Part shown: piece by piece, positions 47,560 to 55,458 of the stretch
How positions within the stretch are numbered: the stretch's first letter is position 1
Layout: each line of letters opens with the position of its first letter
Assembly (NCBI RefSeq): GCF_030646925.1
Contig: NZ_JAUSKL010000069.1
Coordinates: 1 to 64,000 of the forward strand
Reading direction: 5' to 3'
Length of the DNA stretch: 64,000 bases
Source: Candidatus Binatus sp.
Lineage (GTDB): Bacteria; Desulfobacterota; Binatia; Binatales; Binataceae
The notes under the pieces: generated by a model
What the model was told of the DNA's origin: nothing
Databases searched by the model: none
The model's input: only the letters and a program-made list of their open reading frames with translations
Made by a program: the position numbers and the translations under genes

Positions 47560-48450
47560 ATGGGCCGGATCGTTCGAAGTATAATCGCCGCCAGCTTGAT
47601 TGTCCTGATCGCGCCCGCGCCGGCGTCGTGGGCGGCGCGCCACGGCAGGAGATCGCATCGAGCAACTGCGACCGCGACGCGCACTGCGACCCGCACACCG
47701 ACTGCCACCGCGACGCCGACCCCGACTGCGAGTCCGACGCCGACTTTAGTCGTCGCAGAGAACGCGATCACCGCCAGCGACGCCGAAAGCGCCGGTACGC
47801 TGCCGCCGATGCCGTACGATCCCACGGTAGTGCAGTACGTCGATCCTGGGATGCCGACGCCGGAACCGCCCAGCCTGGGCCCGACTCCGTCGCCGACGCC
47901 GACGCCAACGCCCGCAGCGAAAAAAGATCCAAAAATGGTGGCGCTGACGCCGGGGCAAATCGCTTACCGCGCAACTCGCGACGCGTCATACATCGATCCG
48001 ATCAATTGGTCGGTCACCATCTGGAAGAAGCGCCATCAACTGATCGTCTATTACAAGGGACGGCTCTTCAAAACTTATCACGCGGTATTCGGACGCAGCT
48101 TCGATCCCGGCACCAAGCTCTGGGAGGGAGATCGGCGAACGCCCGAGGGCGTGTATGCGATAATCGAGAAGCATCAGAGCCGCCGCTGGCTGTGTTTCCT
48201 GAAGCTCAACTATCCCAACGAGATCGATCGGCGCCGCTACGAGCAACTGCGCGACGGTGGTATCGTGCCGGCGGAGGATGGCAGCCCGATTGGCGCGGGC
48301 GGCAGAATCGGGATTCACGGTACCGACAATCCCATCCTGAACAAGGGCAACGTGAACTGGACCACCGGATGCATTTCGGTCGAGAACCAGATTATCGTCG
48401 AACTAAACAAGCTGCTGCCGGTGGGCACGGTTGTGATAATCAAGCCCTGA
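47560..48450 (+). CDS. L,D-transpeptidase (YkuD family)
   Basis: A periplasmic cross-linking enzyme of 296 residues. The signal peptide is RIVRSIIAASLIVLIAPAPA. A long Thr/Pro/Ala linker (ATATRTATRTPTATATPTPT; PSPTPTPTPAAKK) follows. The YkuD domain begins SVTIWKKRHQLIVYYKGRLF and has the catalytic region RIGIHGTDNPILNKGNVNWT then TGCISVENQIIVELNKLLP, with His of HGTD and Cys of GCIS. It forms 3-3 links in peptidoglycan or attaches lipoproteins. The linker repeats are built from ACT/CCG-rich codons. Confidence 0.93.
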   Translation: MGRIVRSIIAASLIVLIAPAPASWAARHGRRSHRATATATRTATRTPTATATPTPTASPTPTLVVAENAITASDAESAGTLPPMPYDPTVVQYVDPGMPTPEPPSLGPTPSPTPTPTPAAKKDPKMVALTPGQIAYRATRDASYIDPINWSVTIWKKRHQLIVYYKGRLFKTYHAVFGRSFDPGTKLWEGDRRTPEGVYAIIEKHQSRRWLCFLKLNYPNEIDRRRYEQLRDGGIVPAEDGSPIGAGGRIGIHGTDNPILNKGNVNWTTGCISVENQIIVELNKLLPVGTVVIIKP

Positions 48451-48499
48451 CCCGGTAATTCCGAACTCGACCGGAGCAAACCGCTCGCAGGAGGTTCAC

Positions 48500-49630
48500 G
48501 TGGACAAGACCGCTGGCGAATACCGCTTTACCCGGCTCGAGAGCGTGATCTTCGGCGCCGGCAAAATTGAATCGCTGGGCCCGGAACTTACGCGCCGCGA
48601 CGCCAAGCGCACGCTGATCGTCACCGGCAATACGCTCGGCCGTTCGAAGCTGCTGGACAAAGTGAAGATGGCCGCGGGGTCCGCGCTGGCCGGAGTTTTC
48701 AGCGGCGCCGTGCAGCACGTGCCGTCGCGCACGGTGGCGGAGTTGATCGCGGATGCGCGCCGGCTCGAAGCGGACTCGATGGTGAGTTTCGGTGGCGGCA
48801 GTCCGATCGATACGGTGAAGGCCGCGGCGATGGCATTGATGAAAGAAAATGGTGGCCGCGAGATTTTGCATATCGCCGTGCCAACCACGCTGTCAGCAGG
48901 CGAATTTACACCAGCGGGCGGCATCACCGACGAAGCGACGCGGGTCAAAGGCGGCGTCGCGGACCCGCGCCTGCAGGCGAAGGTCGTCATTCTCGATCCG
49001 GCGCTGACGGTCGAAACGCCAGCGTGGCTGTGGGCCTCGACCGGGATGCGCGCGCTCGATCACGCGGTCGAGGGTTCGTATTCGATTCGGCATCAGATGA
49101 TCACCGACACGCTGGCCACGAAGGCAATCGCGTTGCTCGACGCGCATCTGCTGCCGTCGCTGCAGACCGCCGGCGACGAGGAGCTCGAGCATCGGCTGCA
49201 ATGCCAGTTGGCCGCGTGGTTTTCGATTTTCGGCATGATGAACACGCGGGTCGGCATCTCGCACGCGCTCGGTCATCAGATTGGACCGTACTGGAACGTG
49301 CCGCACGGCGTAACGTCATGCATCACGCTGCCGCACGTGATGCGCTTCATGGCCGGCGTCGCGGCGGATCGCTTTGGTCCGATCGCCGACGGCTTCGGCG
49401 TCCGCTTCGATCGCCAAAGTCCGCGCTCGGCCGCGCTGGAATGCGCCGATCGCACCGCAAAATTTATCAAGAAATTCGAAGTGCCGACGCGGCTGCGCGA
49501 CGTCGGCGTGCCGCGCGAGGAGATTTCGCGGATCGCGGACACCGTGCTGGAGGAAGTGAAACGCTCGAACACGGTCGGCGCGGAAGTCAGCCTCGAGCAA
49601 ATCGTCGCGATTCTGGATTCGGCGTACTGA
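48500..49630 (+). CDS. Iron-containing alcohol dehydrogenase family protein
   Basis: A 376-residue group III dehydrogenase. The NAD site is VSFGGGSPIDTVKAAAMALM. Metal ligands are expected in ALDHAVEGSYSIRHQ, ISHALGHQIGPYWNVPHGVT and following. IAVPTTLSAGEFTPAGGITD resembles maleylacetate reductases, so reduction of maleylacetate or a related keto acid is possible. The GTG start has AGGAGG six bases upstream. It stands between the L,D-transpeptidase and the MscS channel without obvious functional tie. Confidence 0.88.
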   Translation: MDKTAGEYRFTRLESVIFGAGKIESLGPELTRRDAKRTLIVTGNTLGRSKLLDKVKMAAGSALAGVFSGAVQHVPSRTVAELIADARRLEADSMVSFGGGSPIDTVKAAAMALMKENGGREILHIAVPTTLSAGEFTPAGGITDEATRVKGGVADPRLQAKVVILDPALTVETPAWLWASTGMRALDHAVEGSYSIRHQMITDTLATKAIALLDAHLLPSLQTAGDEELEHRLQCQLAAWFSIFGMMNTRVGISHALGHQIGPYWNVPHGVTSCITLPHVMRFMAGVAADRFGPIADGFGVRFDRQSPRSAALECADRTAKFIKKFEVPTRLRDVGVPREEISRIADTVLEEVKRSNTVGAEVSLEQIVAILDSAY

Positions 49631-49647
49631 GTAGTCCGGCGCGCCTG

Positions 49648-51798
49648 ATGATTTTTTTCCGCGGCAATTTTTGGCGGCCTTGCGGCACCGCTGCGATCCT
49701 GATCGCCACGATGCTCGCGGTGATGAACAATCGCGCCGCGGCGCAATCGCCGCAGCCCGCGGATCCTGCTTCGCTCTCGTCTTCAGCGCCGACTGCGTCT
49801 CCGCTTTCGCCAACCGCGACGCCAAAAGGTAACCCGACGGGCACGCCGTCGCGCGCGCCGAAATCCGCCGCGACCGCGAAGCAACAACAAAACGCCACGA
49901 CTGTCTCGCCGACCGATCCGCAAACGGTGCTCTCGTACCTAAGCGATCTGATCAGTTGGTATCGGCATCTCGGCGTCGAAGCGGAACTGGTCGAGGAGCC
50001 ATACGAAACGCTGTTCCTTGCGAACAGCCGCCAGATCGCGAACGAGGTGTTGAACCTCGGCTTCGAGTATGCGCGCGCGCAGGCGAATTACATCGCGCAA
50101 ACCACGGGCAAGACCGGCGCGGGCAACGGCAGGATCGTCGATTCGACCGAAGCTGCGCGGCTGACTGATCTCAAGCAGAAAGCCGACGCCGCCGATGCGC
50201 AGGTCGCAGCGCTGCAGACGCGCATCAAGGGTTTGCAAACCCGGCTGAACGCGTCGCGGGGGAGACCGCGGACCGTAATCGCGTCGGAGATCGGCACGGC
50301 GCAGAGCGAACTGGATCTCGCGCAGGCGCGGGCCGACGCGGCGAAGGCGATCCTGCAATTCGAGAGCGGGACGATCATGCCGGCCGAGGGCAACGACCTC
50401 GCCACTCAGATCGACGAACTCGAGCATTCGATTCCCGACGCCGAGCGCAACGCGAAGCATCCTGTGACGGGCGCTCCCGCCGCCGCGTCCGCTGCCGCAC
50501 CCGCCACGTTCGCCGCGATCGCGCCGCGGAGACCGCAGCCGACCGGGATCCTCAGCCTGGCGACCGATCTGCTGGCGCTGCAACGCAAGGATGACACGCT
50601 CGAGCAAACGGCGGCGCTCACGCGCCAGCTAATCAAGCGCGCGCAAGGCGTGCTCGATCCGGTGCTGGCCCTGCTCAGGGACATCGATCGGCAGGGCAAT
50701 TCGCTGCCGCAGGGAACCGCAGTTGCCGACGCCCAGGCGCTGCGGGATCGCAAATTAACGCTGGCAGCGCTGCTCGAACAGCATCGGCTCGCGGTGGCGG
50801 TTTCGCTGCCGCTGAACAAGCAGATCGCCGTCCTCAATCTGCATCTGAAGAATATCGCGCGATGGCAGGCGACGATCGATCAGCGCTCCTCGACCGAACT
50901 GCGGAGCCTCGCACTCCGGCTGGGCGGCCTCGCGACCATCCTGATCGTGATTTTTTTGAGCGGTGCGCTGTGGCGCATCTTTACCGACAAGTACGTGCAG
51001 GATATCCGCCGGCGCGGACAAGTGATGGCGCTACGGCGCATCGTGATAAGCCTGGTGATAGTTCTGGTCCTGATCATCACGTTCTCGGACGAACTCGGCT
51101 CGTTTGCGACTGTCATGGGCTTTGCGGCAGCCGGAATCGCGGTAGCGCTGCAGAACGTGATCCTGTCGATCGCCGGCTATTTTTTCCTGATCGGACGCTT
51201 CGGAATCAAGGCGGGCGATCGTGTTCAGATTGGCGGCGTGACCGGCGACGTGATCGAAATCGGACTCGTCAAGCTATCGCTGCTGGAACTCGCCGGCACC
51301 GGAATCTATCGACAGCCGACCGGGCGCGTGGTGGTCTTCTCGAACGCGATCGTATTTCAGCCGAGCGGCAACTTCTTCAAGCAGGCGCCCGGCACCAGCT
51401 TCATCTGGAATGAAGTCCGGCTCACGCTGGCGCCTGATTGTGATTATCGATTGGCGGAGAAGCGGCTGCTCGACGCGGTTGACGAAGTGTTCAGCCGCTA
51501 TCGTGACCGGGTGCAGAGCGATTACCGGCATCTCGAGCGCGACCTCAACCTGCTGCTCGATACGCCCAAGCCGCAGAGTAGGCTGAGCCTCAGCCAGAGC
51601 GGCCTCGAGGTGATAATTCGCTATCCTTGCGAGGCGCATGCCGCGCCGCAGATCGCCGACGAAGTTTCGCGCCGCGTGCTCGACGCGATCAATCGCGAGC
51701 CGAGCCTAAGGCTTGCGATGCAGGGAATCGCGAACATCCAGGCGCAGGAGCCGCCGCCGCCGCCATCGCCGGGCGACGGTACCGTGATCCAAAAGTAG
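49648..51798 (+). CDS. Mechanosensitive channel, MscS family, large periplasmic domain
   Basis: A 716-residue protein. The signal is GTAAILIATMLAVMNNRAAA; then a low-complexity linker and about 400 residues with coiled-coil stretches (QADKARLTD-like region TEAARLTDLKQKADAADAQV; LQTRIKGLQTRLNASRGRPR). Membrane helices are LGGLATILIVIFLSGALWRI and IVISLVIVLVLIITFSDELG. The pore-lining helix and beta domain are TVMGFAAAGIAVALQNVILS and GYFFLIGRFGIKAGDRVQIG with GVTGDVIEIGLVKLSLLEL, as in MscS. It opens under hypo-osmotic stress. The frame is open far upstream over the dehydrogenase gene; the ATG at 49648 begins the signal peptide. Confidence 0.92.
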   Translation: MIFFRGNFWRPCGTAAILIATMLAVMNNRAAAQSPQPADPASLSSSAPTASPLSPTATPKGNPTGTPSRAPKSAATAKQQQNATTVSPTDPQTVLSYLSDLISWYRHLGVEAELVEEPYETLFLANSRQIANEVLNLGFEYARAQANYIAQTTGKTGAGNGRIVDSTEAARLTDLKQKADAADAQVAALQTRIKGLQTRLNASRGRPRTVIASEIGTAQSELDLAQARADAAKAILQFESGTIMPAEGNDLATQIDELEHSIPDAERNAKHPVTGAPAAASAAAPATFAAIAPRRPQPTGILSLATDLLALQRKDDTLEQTAALTRQLIKRAQGVLDPVLALLRDIDRQGNSLPQGTAVADAQALRDRKLTLAALLEQHRLAVAVSLPLNKQIAVLNLHLKNIARWQATIDQRSSTELRSLALRLGGLATILIVIFLSGALWRIFTDKYVQDIRRRGQVMALRRIVISLVIVLVLIITFSDELGSFATVMGFAAAGIAVALQNVILSIAGYFFLIGRFGIKAGDRVQIGGVTGDVIEIGLVKLSLLELAGTGIYRQPTGRVVVFSNAIVFQPSGNFFKQAPGTSFIWNEVRLTLAPDCDYRLAEKRLLDAVDEVFSRYRDRVQSDYRHLERDLNLLLDTPKPQSRLSLSQSGLEVIIRYPCEAHAAPQIADEVSRRVLDAINREPSLRLAMQGIANIQAQEPPPPPSPGDGTVIQK

Positions 51799-51831
51799 AT
51801 TGAGGGACTCGCGCGCTCGAGGGGACGTTCT

Positions 51832-52197
51832 TTAGGGCGTGGTGCCCGCGACGTTATCGACGATGTCGGCGAGTTCGGGAATCCGATAGCGTTCGCCGTT
51901 GTAGGCCTTGTACATCAGGATGACCCAGAAAACCGCAAAGCCAGCATCGACCAGGCCCGAGATGAATCCGAGCAGTGAGGCAATCGGACGGGGCATCACT
52001 GCGATAAAAACCGCGAAGACGATGTGGGCGGCGAACCACGCGATCGTAAACGCGATCGATTGGCGCGCGTGGAAGCGAATGAAGTCGTCCTGGCTGTACG
52101 GTTCGACGAACAGAAAAATCACCCCGGTGACGAAAAATCCGAGGTACGCGAGCGCTGCGATCGGTTGGTTGCGGGCTCTGGCGGCGTCGCCGTTCAT
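51832..52197 (-). CDS. DUF4870-like membrane protein
   Basis: A protein of about 121 residues with three to four membrane helices: PIAALAYLGFFVTGVIFLFV, SIAFTIAWFAAHIVFAVFIA and GLVDAGFAVFWVILMYKAYN, and the conserved DDFIRFHARQSIAF preceding the second. This is the DUF4870/YtxG-type layout. It ends with YRIPELADIVDNV. No function is known. A start six codons earlier at 52215 is possible. Confidence 0.8.
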   Translation of the reverse strand: MNGDAARARNQPIAALAYLGFFVTGVIFLFVEPYSQDDFIRFHARQSIAFTIAWFAAHIVFAVFIAVMPRPIASLLGFISGLVDAGFAVFWVILMYKAYNGERYRIPELADIVDNVAGTTP

Positions 52198-52330
52198 TGC
52201 GAATCCCTCCGTCACTTCGGATCCGGAATCAAGATCGACTCGTGAGCCATAAGGTGTAACCGAACGAGCGAGTGGATCGCAATGCGCGGCGGTGCAGCCG
52301 GGAGCCTGCGGCGATCGCGGCGAAATTCGG

Positions 52331-52774
52331 CTAGTGCTTTTCCGCGCGCTCCAGGCGATCGAGCGCCGCGGTGGCGTTGCGCGACGCTTCGAGAACCTCC
52401 AGTTGCGCGCGCACGCGAGTCGCGAGCTGCTTGCGGAAAACCGGCTTGGCGAGGAAGTCGCTCACGCCGAGGCGCATGCCCTCCTCGCGCGCGTCAAGGT
52501 CGTCGCGGGCGGTGATCATGATGATCGGGATTTCGGCGGTGATCGGATCGTTTTTCAGCGCGCGGACAACTTCGAAGCCGTCCATCTCGGGCATCATCAG
52601 GTCGAGCAGAATGACATCGACTTCGTTCTCGTGAACCAATTTGAGACATTGTGCGCCAGAGTTGGTCTCAATTGGAAGAAAGCCTTCGCGCTGAAGATGC
52701 CGCGAAAGAATAGCGACCGTGTCCTGGTCGTCATCCACCACCATGATTTGGGGCAGCCTGATTGAATCGCTCAT
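52331..52774 (-). CDS. Response regulator receiver (CheY-like) protein
   Basis: A 147-residue receiver: IMVVDDDQDTVAILSRHLQR with the acidic pocket, VDVILLDLMMPEMDGFEVVR with the phospho-acceptor Asp, PIIMITARDDLDAREEGMRL with the Thr switch, and VSDFLAKPVFRKQLATRVRA with the conserved Lys. No output domain; the last 25 residues form a short coil. It starts one base after the stop of the sigma-54 activator gene, so phosphorylation may be linked to it or to an unlinked kinase. Confidence 0.92.
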   Translation of the reverse strand: MSDSIRLPQIMVVDDDQDTVAILSRHLQREGFLPIETNSGAQCLKLVHENEVDVILLDLMMPEMDGFEVVRALKNDPITAEIPIIMITARDDLDAREEGMRLGVSDFLAKPVFRKQLATRVRAQLEVLEASRNATAALDRLERAEKH

Positions 52775-52775
52775 A

Positions 52776-53852
52776 CTATACCTGGCGTGAGTCTTTCTGG
52801 TTATCGTCCGCGGCGATTGCGATCACGCCGCATCGTCTGAGCTTGGCGGAAAACGTGGTCCGCTTGAGTCCCAGCAGCCGCGCCGCCGCCTGCTTGTTGC
52901 CGCCGGCCTGCTTGAGCGCGTCGTTGATCAACCTTCCTTCCAAGTCCCGTACCAATTGGTTCAGGTCGAGGCCGTCTTCCCCGAGTGATTCCGGGATTTG
53001 CGGAACCACCGGACGCGTGACTGCGACCACATTCTCGGGCAGGTTTGAAATATCGATTACGGAGCCGTCGCACAGGATCGCCATCCGCTCGATCAGGTTT
53101 TCCAGCTCGCGGATGTTGCCGGGCCAATCGTAGGACCACATCGCCACCATCGCTTCGCGGCTCACCTGGATATCGCGGTCCGGATTGCGCGCGCGGATTC
53201 GCTCGAGGAAGTGCGTTACCAGCAGCGGGATATCCGAGCGGCGCTCGCGGAGCGGCGGAATCATGATCGGAATCACCTGCAATCGATAAAACAGGTCCGC
53301 GCGAAACACGCCTCTCTGCACCGCTTTTGGCAAATCGACGTTGCTGGCCGCGATTACGCGCACGTCGATATGGCTCGCCCGATCGGAGCCGACCGGCCGC
53401 ACCACGCCGTCCTCGATCACGCGCAGCAGTTTGGCTTGTAGCACATACGGCATTTCGCTGATCTCGTCGAGAAAGATCGTTCCGCGATCGGCACTCGCAA
53501 GCAGGCCGCCGCGCGGCGCCGCGGCGCCGGTGAAAGCTCCGCGCTCATGCCCGAACATTTCGGATTCCAGCAGTTCAGTTGGAATCGCGGCGCAGTTCAC
53601 CGCCACGAATGGCTGGCGGCATCGCGGCGACAGCGCATGGATGGTATGCGCAACGACTTCTTTGCCGGTGCCGCTCTCGCCTGTGATCAGCACCGTTGCT
53701 TCGCTGGTCGCCACGCGTTCGACCAGTTTGCGCAGCTTGGCGATCGCGGGATGCTGCCCGATCATGGCGCGCTCGAACGGCGGAGGATTTTCGCTGGGAG
53801 CCAGTTTTGATTCGAGAGCCACAGATTTTCCGGCGGAGTGTTCCACCGCCAT
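52776..53852 (-). CDS. Sigma-54-dependent transcriptional activator
   Basis: A 358-residue bacterial enhancer-binding protein without a receiver domain. The AAA+ domain has Walker A TGESGTGKEVVAHTIHA, the sigma-54 contact GAFTGA in HERGAFTGAAAPRGG, Walker B GTIFLDEISEMP, and DLFYRLQVIPIMIPPLRERR with DIPLLVTHFL. The C-terminal Fis-type helix-turn-helix is DALKQAGGNKQAAARLLGLK followed by RTTFSAKLRR. It likely couples with the receiver protein encoded next. An inverted repeat 40-60 bases upstream may be its own operator. Confidence 0.93.
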   Translation of the reverse strand: MAVEHSAGKSVALESKLAPSENPPPFERAMIGQHPAIAKLRKLVERVATSEATVLITGESGTGKEVVAHTIHALSPRCRQPFVAVNCAAIPTELLESEMFGHERGAFTGAAAPRGGLLASADRGTIFLDEISEMPYVLQAKLLRVIEDGVVRPVGSDRASHIDVRVIAASNVDLPKAVQRGVFRADLFYRLQVIPIMIPPLRERRSDIPLLVTHFLERIRARNPDRDIQVSREAMVAMWSYDWPGNIRELENLIERMAILCDGSVIDISNLPENVVAVTRPVVPQIPESLGEDGLDLNQLVRDLEGRLINDALKQAGGNKQAAARLLGLKRTTFSAKLRRCGVIAIAADDNQKDSRQV

Positions 53853-53893
53853 CTAAACTTCGGGGTAGCGAATAATCGCACTTCCATCGCGAT

Positions 53894-53909
53894 GTGTACA
53901 GATGAACAC
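53894..53909. promoter_or_regulatory. Inverted repeat upstream of sigma-54 activator
   Basis: GTGTACAGATGAACAC is a 12-of-16 palindrome (GTGT..ACAC outer arms). A further half site GTGGACA follows at 53915-53921. Fis-type activators often bind such TGT-N-ACA repeats; autoregulation is inferred. Confidence 0.35.
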
Positions 53910-54005
53910 TCGGAGTGGACAGCATAGCCTAGCAATGCTCGCGATAACCTTTGCTTGCTGAATTTCGACTCGACCAGCGTGAGCGCAGCGGCGCAGAGAG
54001 GCGGG

Positions 54006-54512
54006 TTATCTTTCCTGCGGCGGGATTTCGCTCCGATAAATCGCCGACTGGCCGGGGCCCTCGGCCACCGAAATCTCGATGACGGTGACGTCCGTGAGGG
54101 CGTCGCGCGCTTTCAGCGCGTTGGTGAGCTGATTCCAGATGTAGCGCGCGAGTTCCTCGGCGGAGCTATGAACGATCGGCACGAGGCAAACGTCGCTGGC
54201 CGGGAAAACGAACTCCTCGTTTTCGTAACGGACGCTGATGCGTCCGTCGGCGGGACCATCGATCGTCAGGCAATCGCTATCAGCGGGGATGATCGTATGC
54301 TCGTCGAGGCGATCGACGATTTCCTTGGTCAATTTTTTGATCAACCCGAAATCGATCACGTAGCCTGTGTTCGCAAGTCCGCCCTCGACGTAAACGCCGA
54401 CCTGGTAGTTGTGCCCGTGCAGCGGTTCGCGGAAGCCCGCGTACGCGATGAAATGCGCGGCAGAAAATTTGAGGTTTTCCTTCGCGACGTGCACTGAAAA
54501 TTTCGCCGTCAT
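54006..54512 (-). CDS. queD: 6-carboxytetrahydropterin synthase / PTPS family (QueD)
   Basis: A 168-residue pterin synthase. Zinc ligands are His of NLKFSAAHFIAYAG and the two His of REPLHGHNYQVGVYVEG. GYVIDFGLIKKLTKEIVDRL and DEHTIIPADSD are conserved, and HSSAEELARYIWNQLTNAL with VIEISVAEGPGQSAIYR complete it. The reaction is conversion of dihydroneopterin triphosphate toward preQ0 in queuosine synthesis. An active-site Cys as in classic QueD is not evident at the usual position, so a sister activity (PTPS-III-like) is possible. It follows the GGCT-like gene by 10 bases. Confidence 0.87.
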   Translation of the reverse strand: MTAKFSVHVAKENLKFSAAHFIAYAGFREPLHGHNYQVGVYVEGGLANTGYVIDFGLIKKLTKEIVDRLDEHTIIPADSDCLTIDGPADGRISVRYENEEFVFPASDVCLVPIVHSSAEELARYIWNQLTNALKARDALTDVTVIEISVAEGPGQSAIYRSEIPPQER

Positions 54513-54522
54513 CGCTATTCAA

Positions 54523-55425
54523 CTATATGACGCCCGCGAGCTTGAGAAGCGCCGACATGCTCGGATGCGCGCTCGCCGGGAAGCGCGCGCCGTAGCGCGC
54601 GATGTCGAGCGAAGTCGCCCGGATGAAGCGATCGCGCTCGCTTGCATGATGAAGCGAAATCCACTCGGCGAGTTCGGCGGCGCATCGCGCGTCGCCGGCG
54701 ATGCTCTCCGCAAGGTCGTGAATCGCGACGCCGTGCAGGCCGCCGAGCAGGCATTCGGCGAAATATCCGATCTGGCCGGCGCGATCGAAGCCGGGCAATT
54801 CAAGTTGCAGCGCGTCCTCGAGCGAGAGCAGCCGATGCATCGCAAATTCTTCGCGCCGCGAGCGAATCGCGGGATCTCCGCTGCCATCGACACCCGATGC
54901 GATCGCGATGATCGCGACGCGGCCGTCGTCGATTTCCACGGGATGGAAAACGTAGCCGGGCGAAGTGTAATCGAGCAGGCTCCGGAGCGCGCGCCGATAG
55001 CCGAGCAGATCGAAGCGGGTCGCGCGCGCAATCGCGAGCAGATACTCGCCGAGTGGCTGGCCGGCGCGGTCCGCAATCGCGATCAGGCGCTCGAAAGCCT
55101 CGGGCGAATATTCCTCGCGGCGCGCAATCATCGGCGCGGATTCGCGATCGAAGGTGAGCAGCAATCCGCCGATACCACTATTGCCGCCGGCGATCGACGC
55201 CCATATCGGCGCCGCGCGATCGATCGGCTCGATATCCATCGCGAGATAACTGCCGTGGCTCGACGGCTTGGCGAGCCCGCGCCGCGCGTTGTGAATCGAG
55301 ACCGGCTCGGCGTCGAGTGCGATCAGACGGCTGTTGCCGGCGCGCCGCTCACCCAGCAGGCCATAGCCGCTCAGCAGCGACCCGTATCCGATAACCAGCA
55401 GCCTACGATTCGATTCTTCCGCCAC
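54523..55425 (-). CDS. Gamma-glutamylcyclotransferase-like protein
   Basis: A 300-residue protein starting RLLVIGYGSLLSGYGLLGER, the YGSL motif of the gamma-glutamylcyclotransferase fold, followed by RLIALDAEPVSIHNARRGLA and GGLLLTFDRESAPMIARREE, where the Glu of REE is at the expected catalytic place. The C-terminal 130 residues are extra and helical. It may act on glutathione or gamma-glutamyl amines. The start is GTG at 55425. It lies between the redoxin and queD genes on the same strand, within 40 bases of each. Confidence 0.7.
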   Translation of the reverse strand: MAEESNRRLLVIGYGSLLSGYGLLGERRAGNSRLIALDAEPVSIHNARRGLAKPSSHGSYLAMDIEPIDRAAPIWASIAGGNSGIGGLLLTFDRESAPMIARREEYSPEAFERLIAIADRAGQPLGEYLLAIARATRFDLLGYRRALRSLLDYTSPGYVFHPVEIDDGRVAIIAIASGVDGSGDPAIRSRREEFAMHRLLSLEDALQLELPGFDRAGQIGYFAECLLGGLHGVAIHDLAESIAGDARCAAELAEWISLHHASERDRFIRATSLDIARYGARFPASAHPSMSALLKLAGVI

Positions 55426-55458
55426 CGCGATTAGATGCGAGCGCTCCGCCTGAATTTA

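Noticed and set aside
49024-49647. Upstream extension of the MscS frame
   Set aside because: It overlaps the dehydrogenase gene in another frame and has no homology; the signal peptide starts at 49648.
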